DNA from: GCA-2724215 sp015660315
GTDB lineage: Bacteria > Latescibacterota > UBA2968 > UBA8231
Direction of reading: 5' to 3'
Length of the DNA: 33,700 nucleotides
Assembly (NCBI GenBank): GCA_029941315.1
Contig: JAPYQE010000041.1
Location: 1-33,700, forward strand
A model generated the notes under the pieces. It was not told where the DNA came from, ran no database searches, and saw only the letters and a list, made by a program, of their open reading frames with translations. How positions within the stretch are numbered: the first letter of the stretch is position 1; each line of letters opens with the position of its first letter. Below, piece by piece: positions 7,090 through 15,381 of the stretch. The translations under genes were made by a program, and so were the position numbers.

Positions 7090-10000
7090 ATGAGAGCCTT
7101 TTATCGCCTTCTTCATATATTTTTCTTTGCCCTTCTATCCGGTATAGCGTTAACTCACCCCGTTTTCAGTGGTACAAACGAAGGTTTTGAAGCTTCTATT
7201 GAACCGCGCAATGTCCGCAATCCCACTATAGGACAGCGAGTCAATGTGTCGGTATCAGTTAAAGGAGTAACAAGCGCACGGCAAGCACAAATTGATATTG
7301 CATACGATCCAAATATCATCGGCAATGTCTCTATCAGCCCAGGAGCCTTTATTCCCCCTTCGCTCTATATCCCCTCCGAGGCAACAACTCGCGAAGATGG
7401 CATCATCACCCAAGGCGCGGCTACCTCCGGCAGTGATTTGAAAGAAGGAGGGGGAGTAATCTATCTAATTAATTTTGAGATTATCGGTGAAATCCCGACT
7501 GAAGGGTCAGTCCTGGCCATCACCAAAGTCCGCGTCGGCGCGAATTCTACCGACTTTGACGTGCTTACGACCCAGAACGCCGGCGTTAAGCTGCTCAAAG
7601 TCTTCCCCAACGCCATATTCGATATGGATATTACCCGCAGTCGAAATGGTGCCATTCTCAACTGGCGAACTAAAGAGTCCGGCATAAACGACACCGTCTT
7701 TTTCCGCGCCAAAGGCGAAGAGTTATTTCGTACCGCCATCAGCCCCCTGCTCAAACGCACTACGCCACGGATGATCCGCGCGATGCGTGTTCTCTTAGAG
7801 AACAAATTGGTGCCGCGCGAAGCGACGCCCGAACAGATCCGCGAAGTATTGGCCAACGATCCGAACTTCGAGGAAGAAGAAATAACCGGCGCTTTTATTG
7901 ATGCCGTCAAAATCCTCGACCACGCACTGGGCAACAAACGCCATGTCGTCTCGCTCGGATCGCTACAGCCCAATACCGAATACGAGTTCGTTGCACGCTC
8001 ATACGATCTCAATGACCGATCGAGCGCGCCCTTTAACGGGAACTTCAATACCCGGCGCGACGTCGACCGCCGTCCGCTATTTATGGAGCGTTTCGAGGTC
8101 CAGTCCACTCCTTTCGCCGCGATTATCCGCTGGTTCACTAATCGACCGTCCGACACGCGGTATACTTTCGAAGTCGGCGGCGCAGGCACGGCCAGTGAAA
8201 TTATCGCCGACGAAGACGGGACCCAGGTCCATATTGTCGAGATCCGCGACCTTGAGCCCGATACCAACTACAACTTCACCATCAGTTCGCGCCTGACCGA
8301 CGCCGATATGTTTATTACCGAAGGTCTAACCGAGGCCAACGTCACGGTTACGCGCACCGACCATCTGCGGACCCGGCGAGCCGACCGTCGTTTGCGCTTC
8401 CTCGGCCCACCTGTCCGTATCGTCGGCACCGACGAGGTACGCTTGCGCGTCCGCCTCAACCAACCGGCGGGCTTGCGCGTTGACTATGCCGCGCTCGAAG
8501 ACGGCCAAAAGCTGCGGGACGTGGTGCCAACCTATACCGACACCGCCGCCTCCAACGAGCTCTTGGAAAGCCACGATATTGCGCTCTCCTATTTGAATTC
8601 GTCGACCTTGTATCGCTTTCGTCTCACCGCCTTCAATACCACTGATACCTTGACAACCGATCCGACCGGCAACCAGCAGTTCAGTCGCGATCTCAACTTT
8701 CGCACTTCGGCCGACAGCGATACCCTCGACCCGGTAATTATTGCCGGCCCCCAGGTATTGGCACGCGGCACTGTCGCGGTGGTACGTTGGGCGACCGATG
8801 TCCCTACAACGGGTAAGGTCTATGTCGGTACCATAGGCACCGATGCCACACTAGGCACATCGGATGAAGTCGAGTATGCCGATCTTTCGCCCAATGGCAG
8901 CAACCGCTTCGCTCCCCGCCATATCATCATCGTCAACGGTCTGACCATCGGCACCGAATACGGCTATCGCATTGAATCAACGACGGCCAACGACAAAACC
9001 GTCGCCTTCGACCCCAACAACTCTACGGCGGCCAAGCGCGCCAAAGTGCTACAACCTCCGGGCGGCGCGGGCAGTTTCACGACCGACTCCACCGCCGATA
9101 CACAATTCCCAGTTATTCTCTCCGGTCCTAGCGTTTCTTCGCAGACGGATGCTTCGGCCGTTATCGAATGGGAGACGGACGAACCAGCCAACAGCGAAAT
9201 CGCCTTTGGCACCGGCGACTCAAGCGGTGGCGAAAGCTCCGGCGACAGCGAGACCAGCCACAAGATAGTGCTGAGCAATCTCGATGCCGGCACAACGTAT
9301 ACCTATACCATTGGCTCGACCGATGCCGCCGGTAACGGGGTGACCGAAAGCTCTCAGGCAACATTTACCACCAACCCCGATATAGATCTGACCGCGCCCG
9401 CGATCAGCAGCCTCGAAATTAGTTACAAAAACGACGAGACCGCCACGGTCTATTGGGCCACCGACGAAGAAGCCACCGCCGAAGTCGAATTCGGCACAAG
9501 CGAAGCCCTGGGCACAATACGCACCTTGTCGACAACTGGCGAGACCCACGAGGTCACCTTGACCAATCTATCAGCCGGCACGACCTACTACTACTCGGTC
9601 TCTTCTTCCGATCTGAGCAGCAACGGCCCGACGGTCAGCGACACACTTAACTTCACTACCGACGCCGAGCCCGACCTATTGCCCCCGGCGATCTCCACTA
9701 TTGAGACCGTTGTCACCGACTCGGCCGCATTCGTCAGTTGGGTGAGCGACGAGTTGGCCGACAGCTATGTCGAATTCGGCACCGAGCAAGCTTTACTCGA
9801 ATTCAATATCGGCGATACTCAAGACGTCACTAACCACGATATTACGCTAACCAACCTAACGCCGGGCACGACCTACTATTATATCGTCGGCTCCGTCGAC
9901 CGGGCCAACAACCCTCCTACCGAAAGCGATACGCTCAATTTTACTACCTTGTCCAAAGCCGATACCACCGCCCCTTCGGTGCCCTTCGACTTGAGCGCCA

Positions 10001-11496
10001 CTCCGGGCAGCCGCCAGGTTGTCCTCACTTGGGATGCGACGATCGAACTCGACTTGAACGGTTTCAATATCTATCGCCGCACAGGCAGTGATGATTTCGC
10101 TATATTGTCCTCTGGCCAGCAGAAAACGACCTTTACCGACCTCAATGTCGGTAACGATACGACCTACGATTATCACATCACGGCGATCGATCGACAGAAC
10201 CCGCCGAATGAAAGCACCGCGTCGACCTCGGTCTCGGCCACGCCGACAATTTCGGCGGCTCCGACGACACCGACCGAGTTGAGTCGATCGGGGGACTTTC
10301 TCACGCCGACTTTCAATTTCGCTAACGCCAGCCCCTTTAACACCGATAGCACCTTAACCTATACGATCCAAGTCTCCACCGAATCCGATTTCTCCAATGT
10401 CACCTCGTCGGTCTCGGGGCTAGTAGAGAATTCTGGCGACGGCGGAACCGGTCAGACCGCCTGGACGATTGATCGCAATCTTGAAGAAGGCTCCACCTAT
10501 TACTGGCGCGTCCGCGCAGTTGAAGGCAGCTTTAACGGCGAATTTTCCGCCGCCGATCAGTTTGTCGCCGTCGATCCTTCGTCTTTAGCGGGCGACTTCA
10601 ACGGCGACGGGTCCGTCTCCTTCGACGATTTCTTTCTCTTTGTCGACTTTTTCGGTCAAAAGGCCGAGGGCGATGCCGTCGCCTATGATCTCGACGGCGG
10701 TGGCTCGGTCGACTTCAACGACTTCTTCACCTTCGTCGACAATTTTGGCAAAACCATCGCTGGCAAACGCTGGGCCGCACCGACAGAAACCGATGCCCGC
10801 GCCCGCTTCGCCCTCGAAGCCTTCGGCGGTACACGGCAGCAACAACGGCGCATCACCGTTCGACTCTGGGCCGACCAAGTTCAGGAACTCAAATCCTACG
10901 GGGCCGCCTTGAATTATGATCCGCAGCAAGTCGTTTTCGAAGGGGCACGCCCTGGCCCGGGCGCCTTGCTCGAAAGCAGAGGTGGTAGCGCACCGCTCTT
11001 TTCAGTACTCTACCAACGGCCTGGCCATTTGGTCATAGGTAATGGCCTGACCGACGGCGAAGCGGTGTCGGGGCGCGGCCTACTCGCCGAACTGGATTTC
11101 CGGCTGTTGGGCCACGGCACCGAGGCCGCTTTCGACTTAGCTGAAGGTTATGTCGCATCGTCAGGCGAGCAAATAAAAGCAGTCGCACAACTTAGTTCGG
11201 CCCGATTGGTGCCGCGCCAATACGCGCTCTTCGCCAATTTCCCCAACCCGTTCAACCCCTCGACAAGCATCGAATACGCCCTGCCAGAAGCCGCCGAAGT
11301 TGAATTGGTGATCTACGACGTCCTAGGGCAGACAGTACAAACGCTTGTCGCCAACGAACTACAAGGTGCCGGTTACTACCATCTCACCTGGGACGGCAGG
11401 GACCAAGCCGGCCATAGCGTTTCCAGCGGCATGTATTTCTACCGCCTGGCCACCCAAGACTTCCAACAAACTCGGAAAATGATCCTACTGAAATAA
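7090..11496 (+). CDS. Giant modular surface protein: cohesin-like, multiple Fn3, dockerin-like and C-terminal sorting domain
   Basis: A 1468-residue secreted protein. Modules in order are: signal peptide 1-28; cohesin-like beta-sandwich about 33-171; Fn3-like domain about 174-322 carrying an inserted charged, helical segment about 203-285; Fn3-like domains about 325-1053, including the related repeats at 670-762, 766-857 and 861-954 with 'GTTYYY' strands; a further beta domain to about 1162; a dockerin-like pair of calcium loops at 1166-1222 ('DFNGDGSVSFDDF' and 'DLDGGGSVDFNDF'); a second cohesin-like domain about 1235-1375; and a C-terminal FlgD-Ig/type-A sorting-type domain about 1376-1468 with 'NFPNPFNPSTSIEYALP'. 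No catalytic domain is recognised, so an adhesive or scaffolding role is inferred. ATG 7090 has AAAGGGG 4 nt upstream. It is the only large plus-strand gene and is bounded by its own terminator. Confidence 0.9.
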   Translation: MRAFYRLLHIFFFALLSGIALTHPVFSGTNEGFEASIEPRNVRNPTIGQRVNVSVSVKGVTSARQAQIDIAYDPNIIGNVSISPGAFIPPSLYIPSEATTREDGIITQGAATSGSDLKEGGGVIYLINFEIIGEIPTEGSVLAITKVRVGANSTDFDVLTTQNAGVKLLKVFPNAIFDMDITRSRNGAILNWRTKESGINDTVFFRAKGEELFRTAISPLLKRTTPRMIRAMRVLLENKLVPREATPEQIREVLANDPNFEEEEITGAFIDAVKILDHALGNKRHVVSLGSLQPNTEYEFVARSYDLNDRSSAPFNGNFNTRRDVDRRPLFMERFEVQSTPFAAIIRWFTNRPSDTRYTFEVGGAGTASEIIADEDGTQVHIVEIRDLEPDTNYNFTISSRLTDADMFITEGLTEANVTVTRTDHLRTRRADRRLRFLGPPVRIVGTDEVRLRVRLNQPAGLRVDYAALEDGQKLRDVVPTYTDTAASNELLESHDIALSYLNSSTLYRFRLTAFNTTDTLTTDPTGNQQFSRDLNFRTSADSDTLDPVIIAGPQVLARGTVAVVRWATDVPTTGKVYVGTIGTDATLGTSDEVEYADLSPNGSNRFAPRHIIIVNGLTIGTEYGYRIESTTANDKTVAFDPNNSTAAKRAKVLQPPGGAGSFTTDSTADTQFPVILSGPSVSSQTDASAVIEWETDEPANSEIAFGTGDSSGGESSGDSETSHKIVLSNLDAGTTYTYTIGSTDAAGNGVTESSQATFTTNPDIDLTAPAISSLEISYKNDETATVYWATDEEATAEVEFGTSEALGTIRTLSTTGETHEVTLTNLSAGTTYYYSVSSSDLSSNGPTVSDTLNFTTDAEPDLLPPAISTIETVVTDSAAFVSWVSDELADSYVEFGTEQALLEFNIGDTQDVTNHDITLTNLTPGTTYYYIVGSVDRANNPPTESDTLNFTTLSKADTTAPSVPFDLSATPGSRQVVLTWDATIELDLNGFNIYRRTGSDDFAILSSGQQKTTFTDLNVGNDTTYDYHITAIDRQNPPNESTASTSVSATPTISAAPTTPTELSRSGDFLTPTFNFANASPFNTDSTLTYTIQVSTESDFSNVTSSVSGLVENSGDGGTGQTAWTIDRNLEEGSTYYWRVRAVEGSFNGEFSAADQFVAVDPSSLAGDFNGDGSVSFDDFFLFVDFFGQKAEGDAVAYDLDGGGSVDFNDFFTFVDNFGKTIAGKRWAAPTETDARARFALEAFGGTRQQQRRITVRLWADQVQELKSYGAALNYDPQQVVFEGARPGPGALLESRGGSAPLFSVLYQRPGHLVIGNGLTDGEAVSGRGLLAELDFRLLGHGTEAAFDLAEGYVASSGEQIKAVAQLSSARLVPRQYALFANFPNPFNPSTSIEYALPEAAEVELVIYDVLGQTVQTLVANELQGAGYYHLTWDGRDQAGHSVSSGMYFYRLATQDFQQTRKMILLK

Positions 11497-11512
11497 CAAA
11501 GAGCAAGGAACG

Positions 11513-11557
11513 AAAAAAAGGGCGGTCACCGAATTGGTGACCGCCCTTTTTTATTTT
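11513..11557. terminator. Strong bidirectional Rho-independent terminator
   Basis: A perfect 11-bp stem GGGCGGTCACC/GGTGACCGCCC (11520-11530 with 11536-11546) encloses a 5-nt loop. Seven A residues precede it and six T residues follow, so it works in both directions. It ends the surface-protein gene on the plus strand and the long fabZ-containing series on the minus strand. Confidence 0.93.
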
Positions 11558-11558
11558 T

Positions 11559-11770
11559 GCCCTAGGTTAATCTTTTATTTACAAAGCCGAGCGAAGGCCC
11601 GGGAGCTACCGGAGGAAAAAGCCACCCCAAGGCCATCGGTTGAAACCAGCGACCCACTTCCCATTGCTCGTTAAGATGGCTCTGCCACGCAGCCACTGCA
11701 CCTCCGCAACCCGACCGACCCCCGGCTAGTCCCCTTTTCCCGCAGACAGGCCCCCGCACCGCAGCCTTTC
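11559..11770. other. Intergenic stretch downstream of fabZ, no recognised gene
   Basis: About 210 bp, G-rich on the minus strand, between the fabZ stop and the bidirectional terminator. A 65-codon open minus-strand frame (11759-11562) has unconvincing composition. A 6-bp hairpin (CCGGGC/GCTCGG with a CUUC loop, 11602-11587) followed by CUUUGU may be a weak terminator. No match to tmRNA, RNase P, SRP or 6S RNA hallmarks was seen. It may be a 3' untranslated region or an unrecognised small RNA. Confidence 0.4.
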
Positions 11771-12217
11771 CTATTCCCGCTCCCTCAACACCGCCATAAT
11801 CTCAGCCTCAGCCGCTAGCTCCGCCCCGACCATCGCCTTCCCCTGTAGTTTGCACAACCCGTCCCGCTGTCTAAGCACGTCCAGTTCTAATCGCAACTGG
11901 TCACCCGGTACTACCGGGCGACGAAACTTGCAACGATCAATACCGGCGAAAAAAGGCACCTTATTCTCCGGGTCATCGAGCTCACTGAGCATCATCACAC
12001 AACCCGCCTGTGCCATCGCCTCGACGATAAGCACCCCAGGCATAACCGGATAACCCGGAAAGTGCCCTTGGAAAAATGACTCGTTGGCCGTTACATTCTT
12101 CAAGGCCACCACGCGTTTTCCGGGCGTCAACTCGAGCACGCGATCGACGAGTAGAATCGGATAGCGATGCGGCAGCAGTTTGAGAATATCCGTCAGTTCC
12201 ATAACGGAATCCACCAC
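11771..12217 (-). CDS. fabZ: 3-hydroxyacyl-[acyl-carrier-protein] dehydratase
   Basis: A 148-residue hot-dog-fold enzyme that dehydrates 3-hydroxyacyl-ACP in fatty-acid elongation, supplying acyl chains for phospholipid and lipid A. Family motifs are 'LPHRYP' (15-20) and 'GHFPGYPVMPGVLIVEAMAQ', with catalytic His52 and Glu66. The GTG at 12217 is preferred because AGGAGGAG lies about 7 nt upstream, overlapping the end of skp; an ATG at 12202 is a weaker option. It is the last gene of the bamA-skp-fabZ set. In many diderms lpxD lies between skp and fabZ and lpxA follows; neither is present here. Confidence 0.96.
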   Translation of the reverse strand: MVDSVMELTDILKLLPHRYPILLVDRVLELTPGKRVVALKNVTANESFFQGHFPGYPVMPGVLIVEAMAQAGCVMMLSELDDPENKVPFFAGIDRCKFRRPVVPGDQLRLELDVLRQRDGLCKLQGKAMVGAELAAEAEIMAVLRERE

Positions 12218-12221
12218 CGGC

Positions 12222-12749
12222 CTACTCCTCCTCGTCTTTCTGCATTAGCTCCAACAATTGTTCGGTGATGTCGTATTTCTCTTCCGCGAATACCAAACCG
12301 CTCGAAGGCGCCGCAGCGTCAAAAATGAAATCGTAGCCCCCCTCCTCAGCCATGCCCTGGATCGTGTCGTTGATCTTCTTGAAGATGGGCTCGGAAAACT
12401 CAATATTCTTGCGCATCAACTCGCCTTCGGGACCGAACTTCTCCTGGGTAAACTGCTGCAACTGCTGCACCTTGCCCTGCCACTCGGCCTGCAATTCCGT
12501 CTTGCGCGCTTCGCTCATCAACATTTCCTGTCGACGGAAATCCTCCTGCAGCTTGACCAGCTTGGCTTCGCGGTCCTTGGCCTGATTTTCATAATCCTGG
12601 CGCAGCTGGTCTAATTTGCGCTGCGCATCCCTGAATTCGGGCAGGCGCTCTTTGAGCACCTCCGAGTCGATATACCCCATTTTGATCTCGGCTAAAGCGC
12701 CAGTGGCGAAGACGGCTAAAGCGATTATGGACAGCAGGACGCGTTTCAT
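12222..12749 (-). CDS. skp: OmpH/Skp-family periplasmic chaperone
   Basis: A 175-residue protein with a clear signal peptide (residues 1-20, 'LLSIIALAVFATGALA'). 'IKMGYIDSEVL', the start of the Skp core, follows. Residues about 40-110 form a long charged coiled coil rich in Gln, Glu and Lys, the tentacle helices. Skp trimers hold unfolded outer-membrane proteins in the periplasm on their way to the Bam complex. The gene directly follows bamA, as in many diderm bacteria, and ends 4 nt before the fabZ start. The C-terminal tail is unusually acidic (KDEEE). Confidence 0.9.
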   Translation of the reverse strand: MKRVLLSIIALAVFATGALAEIKMGYIDSEVLKERLPEFRDAQRKLDQLRQDYENQAKDREAKLVKLQEDFRRQEMLMSEARKTELQAEWQGKVQQLQQFTQEKFGPEGELMRKNIEFSEPIFKKINDTIQGMAEEGGYDFIFDAAAPSSGLVFAEEKYDITEQLLELMQKDEEE

Positions 12750-12837
12750 ACCAACTCCTCTTTGCTTATACGAACGAAAATCGAACTGTATAAGATACGA
12801 CTTGCGGGAAATTTGTGAAATAGCGGATAGAGAAAGA

Positions 12838-12864
12838 TCCAGGACGTCGTCGGAACGCCCTGGA
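12838..12864 (-). repeat. Hairpin between bamA and skp
   Basis: An inverted repeat with arms TCCAGG/CCTGGA, continued by two further pairs after a mismatch, begins 24 nt after the bamA stop on the minus strand. There is no U-tract, so it is more likely a processing or mRNA-stability hairpin than a terminator. Confidence 0.4.
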
Positions 12865-12887
12865 CCTCACGGTCTATAGGCAAATCT

Positions 12888-15260
12888 TTAGAAAAATTGC
12901 GGCCCGAACTGAAAATGGGTATTCCATCCAGCCGGCACGCCGTCAACCTTGGGGCGATCAAAACCATAACCGAAGTCAAAACCGATCATCCCCAACATCG
13001 GCGTCTGCACGCGGAAACCGAAACCCAACGAACGCCTAAGCTTAAGGGGGTTCAGTTCGGGGATCGTCTCCCAGGCATTGCCCGCATCGGCGAAAAGGAT
13101 GCCGTATACCTGTTGTTCGGCGATCGGGAAACGGTATTCGAGGTTTATCACCACCATCGAGCGGCCGCCGACCGGAATATTCGATACACGCGGCCCTAAC
13201 GACCGGTCGGGATACCCCCTGACTGCGCCGTCCCAGAAATCGATGCCCCCGGGTGAGAACCGCTCCCAAATCGAGAGATTCCTATCGTCGTCATCGGAAA
13301 ACCCATCGACGACAGCGACCTTGGTCTCCAAGCTCCAAATAAACTTCCACCAACTCGGCCGGTAGTAATTAAAAGCGACTTGGTGTTTGTGGAAATCCAC
13401 GTCACCCGCCACGATCGACGAGGCAATTTCCGGCGTATAGCTAAACAAAGTGCCTTTGTTCGGGAATTCGGCCTGGTCGCGCGTATCGCGCGAGTAGACC
13501 AATTCAAAACTGCTGGTCAACCGTTCTTCGTAACGAGTGGAATAGGCCGGATTACTCAAAAGGTCGGTATCGAAGCTATCACCGAAATTGGAATAATCCT
13601 CGCTCTCCAGGCGATAACCGAACGAGAGACTTGAATAAGCCGGTTTCTTTAAACGGCGCCCCACGCGCACACTGACCGAATTGCGCGTAAAATCGTAGAA
13701 GTCAAAGTATTGATTGTTGAGCGTATAGACGCGCACCGACAAGCTGGTCGGAGTATCGAAAAGCCAGGGTTCGGTGAAGCCGACAAGAAACTGCTCGCGG
13801 CGGGTGCCGAACTCCCAACTAAAGTCCAAGTTCTGCCCCATACCGCGAAAATTCGGAACTCGCAGGCCGATCTGCCCCACTAACTTGTCGCGATCCGAAT
13901 AACCCGCGCCCATCGATGCCTGCCCAGTCGGCCGCTCTTCGACGTTGAAGGTCAAGTCCACTAGCCGCTCGTCCTCGACCGGGCTATACTCGGGTTGGAT
14001 CTGCACGTCTTTGAAATAGTTCAGCAGAAAGATGCGCCGCTGGCTTTCCTGCACCAGGTTCTGTTTGTAGATATCGCCCGGCCGAAGCTCGATCTCGCGG
14101 CGGATGACCTTTTCCCGCGTTTTGGTATTGCCGGCAATCTCGACCTTGCGGATGGTCCAAGGCTGCCCTTCGAATATCTGGAAGGCCACACTAATGGAAT
14201 CGCCATGGATCGTTTCTTGCGGCACCACCCTCGTGTCCAGATAGCCTTTTTCGTAATAGGTAAAACGCGCCATATCTGCCAGTTCCAACCCCGAACGGCC
14301 GTAGATCATCCCCTTGTCTAATTCCATCTTCTCAACAAGTTCGTCGGTTGCAAAAATCGAGTTGCCTTCCCAAGCGACATCACCCAAGCGATATTGCAGA
14401 CCCTCGTCGATTTCCACGTCTATATAGAGATGACGCCGCGTCGAGTCGTAGTAGACGCTATCGCGTGAAATCGCGGCCTGTTGGAAACCGAGACTCCGGT
14501 AGTAGGCCAAAAACCGCTGCTTGTCTTCCTCATAGGTATCGCCGCTGAACTCGCCTTTGCGCCACCAGTGCTTCTCCTTGGTCTCCATCATCCCGATCAG
14601 ACGGCGCGGCTCTGGGCCCAGACCATCCCATTGTTCTGGGCGGCGCGGGTTGCGCGGCGGCAGCTCTCGGCTGTCGATTAGGGTGCCGTCGGCGCGGCGT
14701 TGGACCACGCGGATCTGCCTGATCTGGACCTTGGCTCCCTCTTCAATATCGTATTGCACGAAGATCTTGCCTTCTTCCTCGCCCGCAAAAGTCTGGCCTT
14801 TGATCTCGGCACGCAGATAGCCCTTTTCGCGATAGAGGTCAAGGATCTTCTGTTCCCCCCGCACGACGTCCTTGGGGGCGATGACCTGGCCATTGACGAA
14901 AGCCAGCGCTTCCTTCATGTCCTTCTCTTTGAGTTTCTTCTGTCCTTTGAACCGCACCCCCTCCAACGCCGGATACTCCTCGACCATAATGATCAGCTTG
15001 ATCCCACCCGGCCCCGGGTCACCCCAAATCTGAATATCCTCAAAAACATTGAGCCTCTGCAGGTCGCGCACGGCCTGCTGCACATTCTCCTGCGACAACT
15101 CAACCCCCGGCTCAAGACCGACCGTAGTCAGAATCAGTGACTTGGCCACCTTGCGCAATTCTCCCTGCACCTCGATCTCGACAACCTTCTGCGCCTCGAC
15201 GGCACTGCCCATCAAGCCTACAGCAGCGATGGCGCAAAAAATATTTCGGAGATTTCCCAT
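12888..15260 (-). CDS. bamA: Outer-membrane protein assembly factor BamA
   Basis: A 790-residue Omp85-family protein. It has a signal peptide (about 1-24, ending 'SAVEA'), a series of POTRA domains over about residues 25-425 (recurrent 'G.P..I..V.I.GN..T', e.g. 'PWTIRKVEIAGNTKTREKVIRREIELRPGD'), and a C-terminal 16-strand beta-barrel. The barrel contains the Omp85 loop-6 motif 'VRGYPDRSLGP' and ends with the terminal aromatic 'QFGPQFF'. It inserts beta-barrel proteins into the outer membrane. The ATG at 15260 is chosen because GAGG lies 9 nt upstream and the signal peptide begins there; a GTG at 15284 is unlikely. It lies between clpC and skp. Confidence 0.96.
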   Translation of the reverse strand: MGNLRNIFCAIAAVGLMGSAVEAQKVVEIEVQGELRKVAKSLILTTVGLEPGVELSQENVQQAVRDLQRLNVFEDIQIWGDPGPGGIKLIIMVEEYPALEGVRFKGQKKLKEKDMKEALAFVNGQVIAPKDVVRGEQKILDLYREKGYLRAEIKGQTFAGEEEGKIFVQYDIEEGAKVQIRQIRVVQRRADGTLIDSRELPPRNPRRPEQWDGLGPEPRRLIGMMETKEKHWWRKGEFSGDTYEEDKQRFLAYYRSLGFQQAAISRDSVYYDSTRRHLYIDVEIDEGLQYRLGDVAWEGNSIFATDELVEKMELDKGMIYGRSGLELADMARFTYYEKGYLDTRVVPQETIHGDSISVAFQIFEGQPWTIRKVEIAGNTKTREKVIRREIELRPGDIYKQNLVQESQRRIFLLNYFKDVQIQPEYSPVEDERLVDLTFNVEERPTGQASMGAGYSDRDKLVGQIGLRVPNFRGMGQNLDFSWEFGTRREQFLVGFTEPWLFDTPTSLSVRVYTLNNQYFDFYDFTRNSVSVRVGRRLKKPAYSSLSFGYRLESEDYSNFGDSFDTDLLSNPAYSTRYEERLTSSFELVYSRDTRDQAEFPNKGTLFSYTPEIASSIVAGDVDFHKHQVAFNYYRPSWWKFIWSLETKVAVVDGFSDDDDRNLSIWERFSPGGIDFWDGAVRGYPDRSLGPRVSNIPVGGRSMVVINLEYRFPIAEQQVYGILFADAGNAWETIPELNPLKLRRSLGFGFRVQTPMLGMIGFDFGYGFDRPKVDGVPAGWNTHFQFGPQFF

Positions 15261-15312
15261 AAATTCTAACCTCAAAAGAGCCACATATTATGAACTTGAC
15301 ACCCTATTGTAA

Positions 15313-15349
15313 AGGCCGCTTTACCACCTGAACAGCGGCAAAGCGGCCT
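15313..15349 (-). terminator. Hairpin between clpC and bamA (possible weak terminator)
   Basis: A perfect 10-bp inverted repeat AGGCCGCTTT/AAAGCGGCCT encloses a 17-nt loop that can itself form about five pairs. On the minus strand it is followed by only UUUAC, so termination would be partial. It lies 33 nt after the clpC stop and before bamA, and may adjust expression between the two. Confidence 0.5.
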
Positions 15350-15381
15350 GTACTACATACTCTAAACTCTGACGCCCGACT

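Noticed and set aside
7461..8267. 268-codon minus-strand open frame inside the giant surface-protein gene
   Set aside because: It is antisense to clear Fn3/cohesin-like coding sequence, and its Ser/Arg-rich composition looks like a reverse-frame shadow.
11562..11759. 65-codon minus-strand frame after fabZ
   Set aside because: Gly/Arg/Trp-rich start and no recognisable fold; no clear ribosome-binding site. Left as unexplained intergenic.
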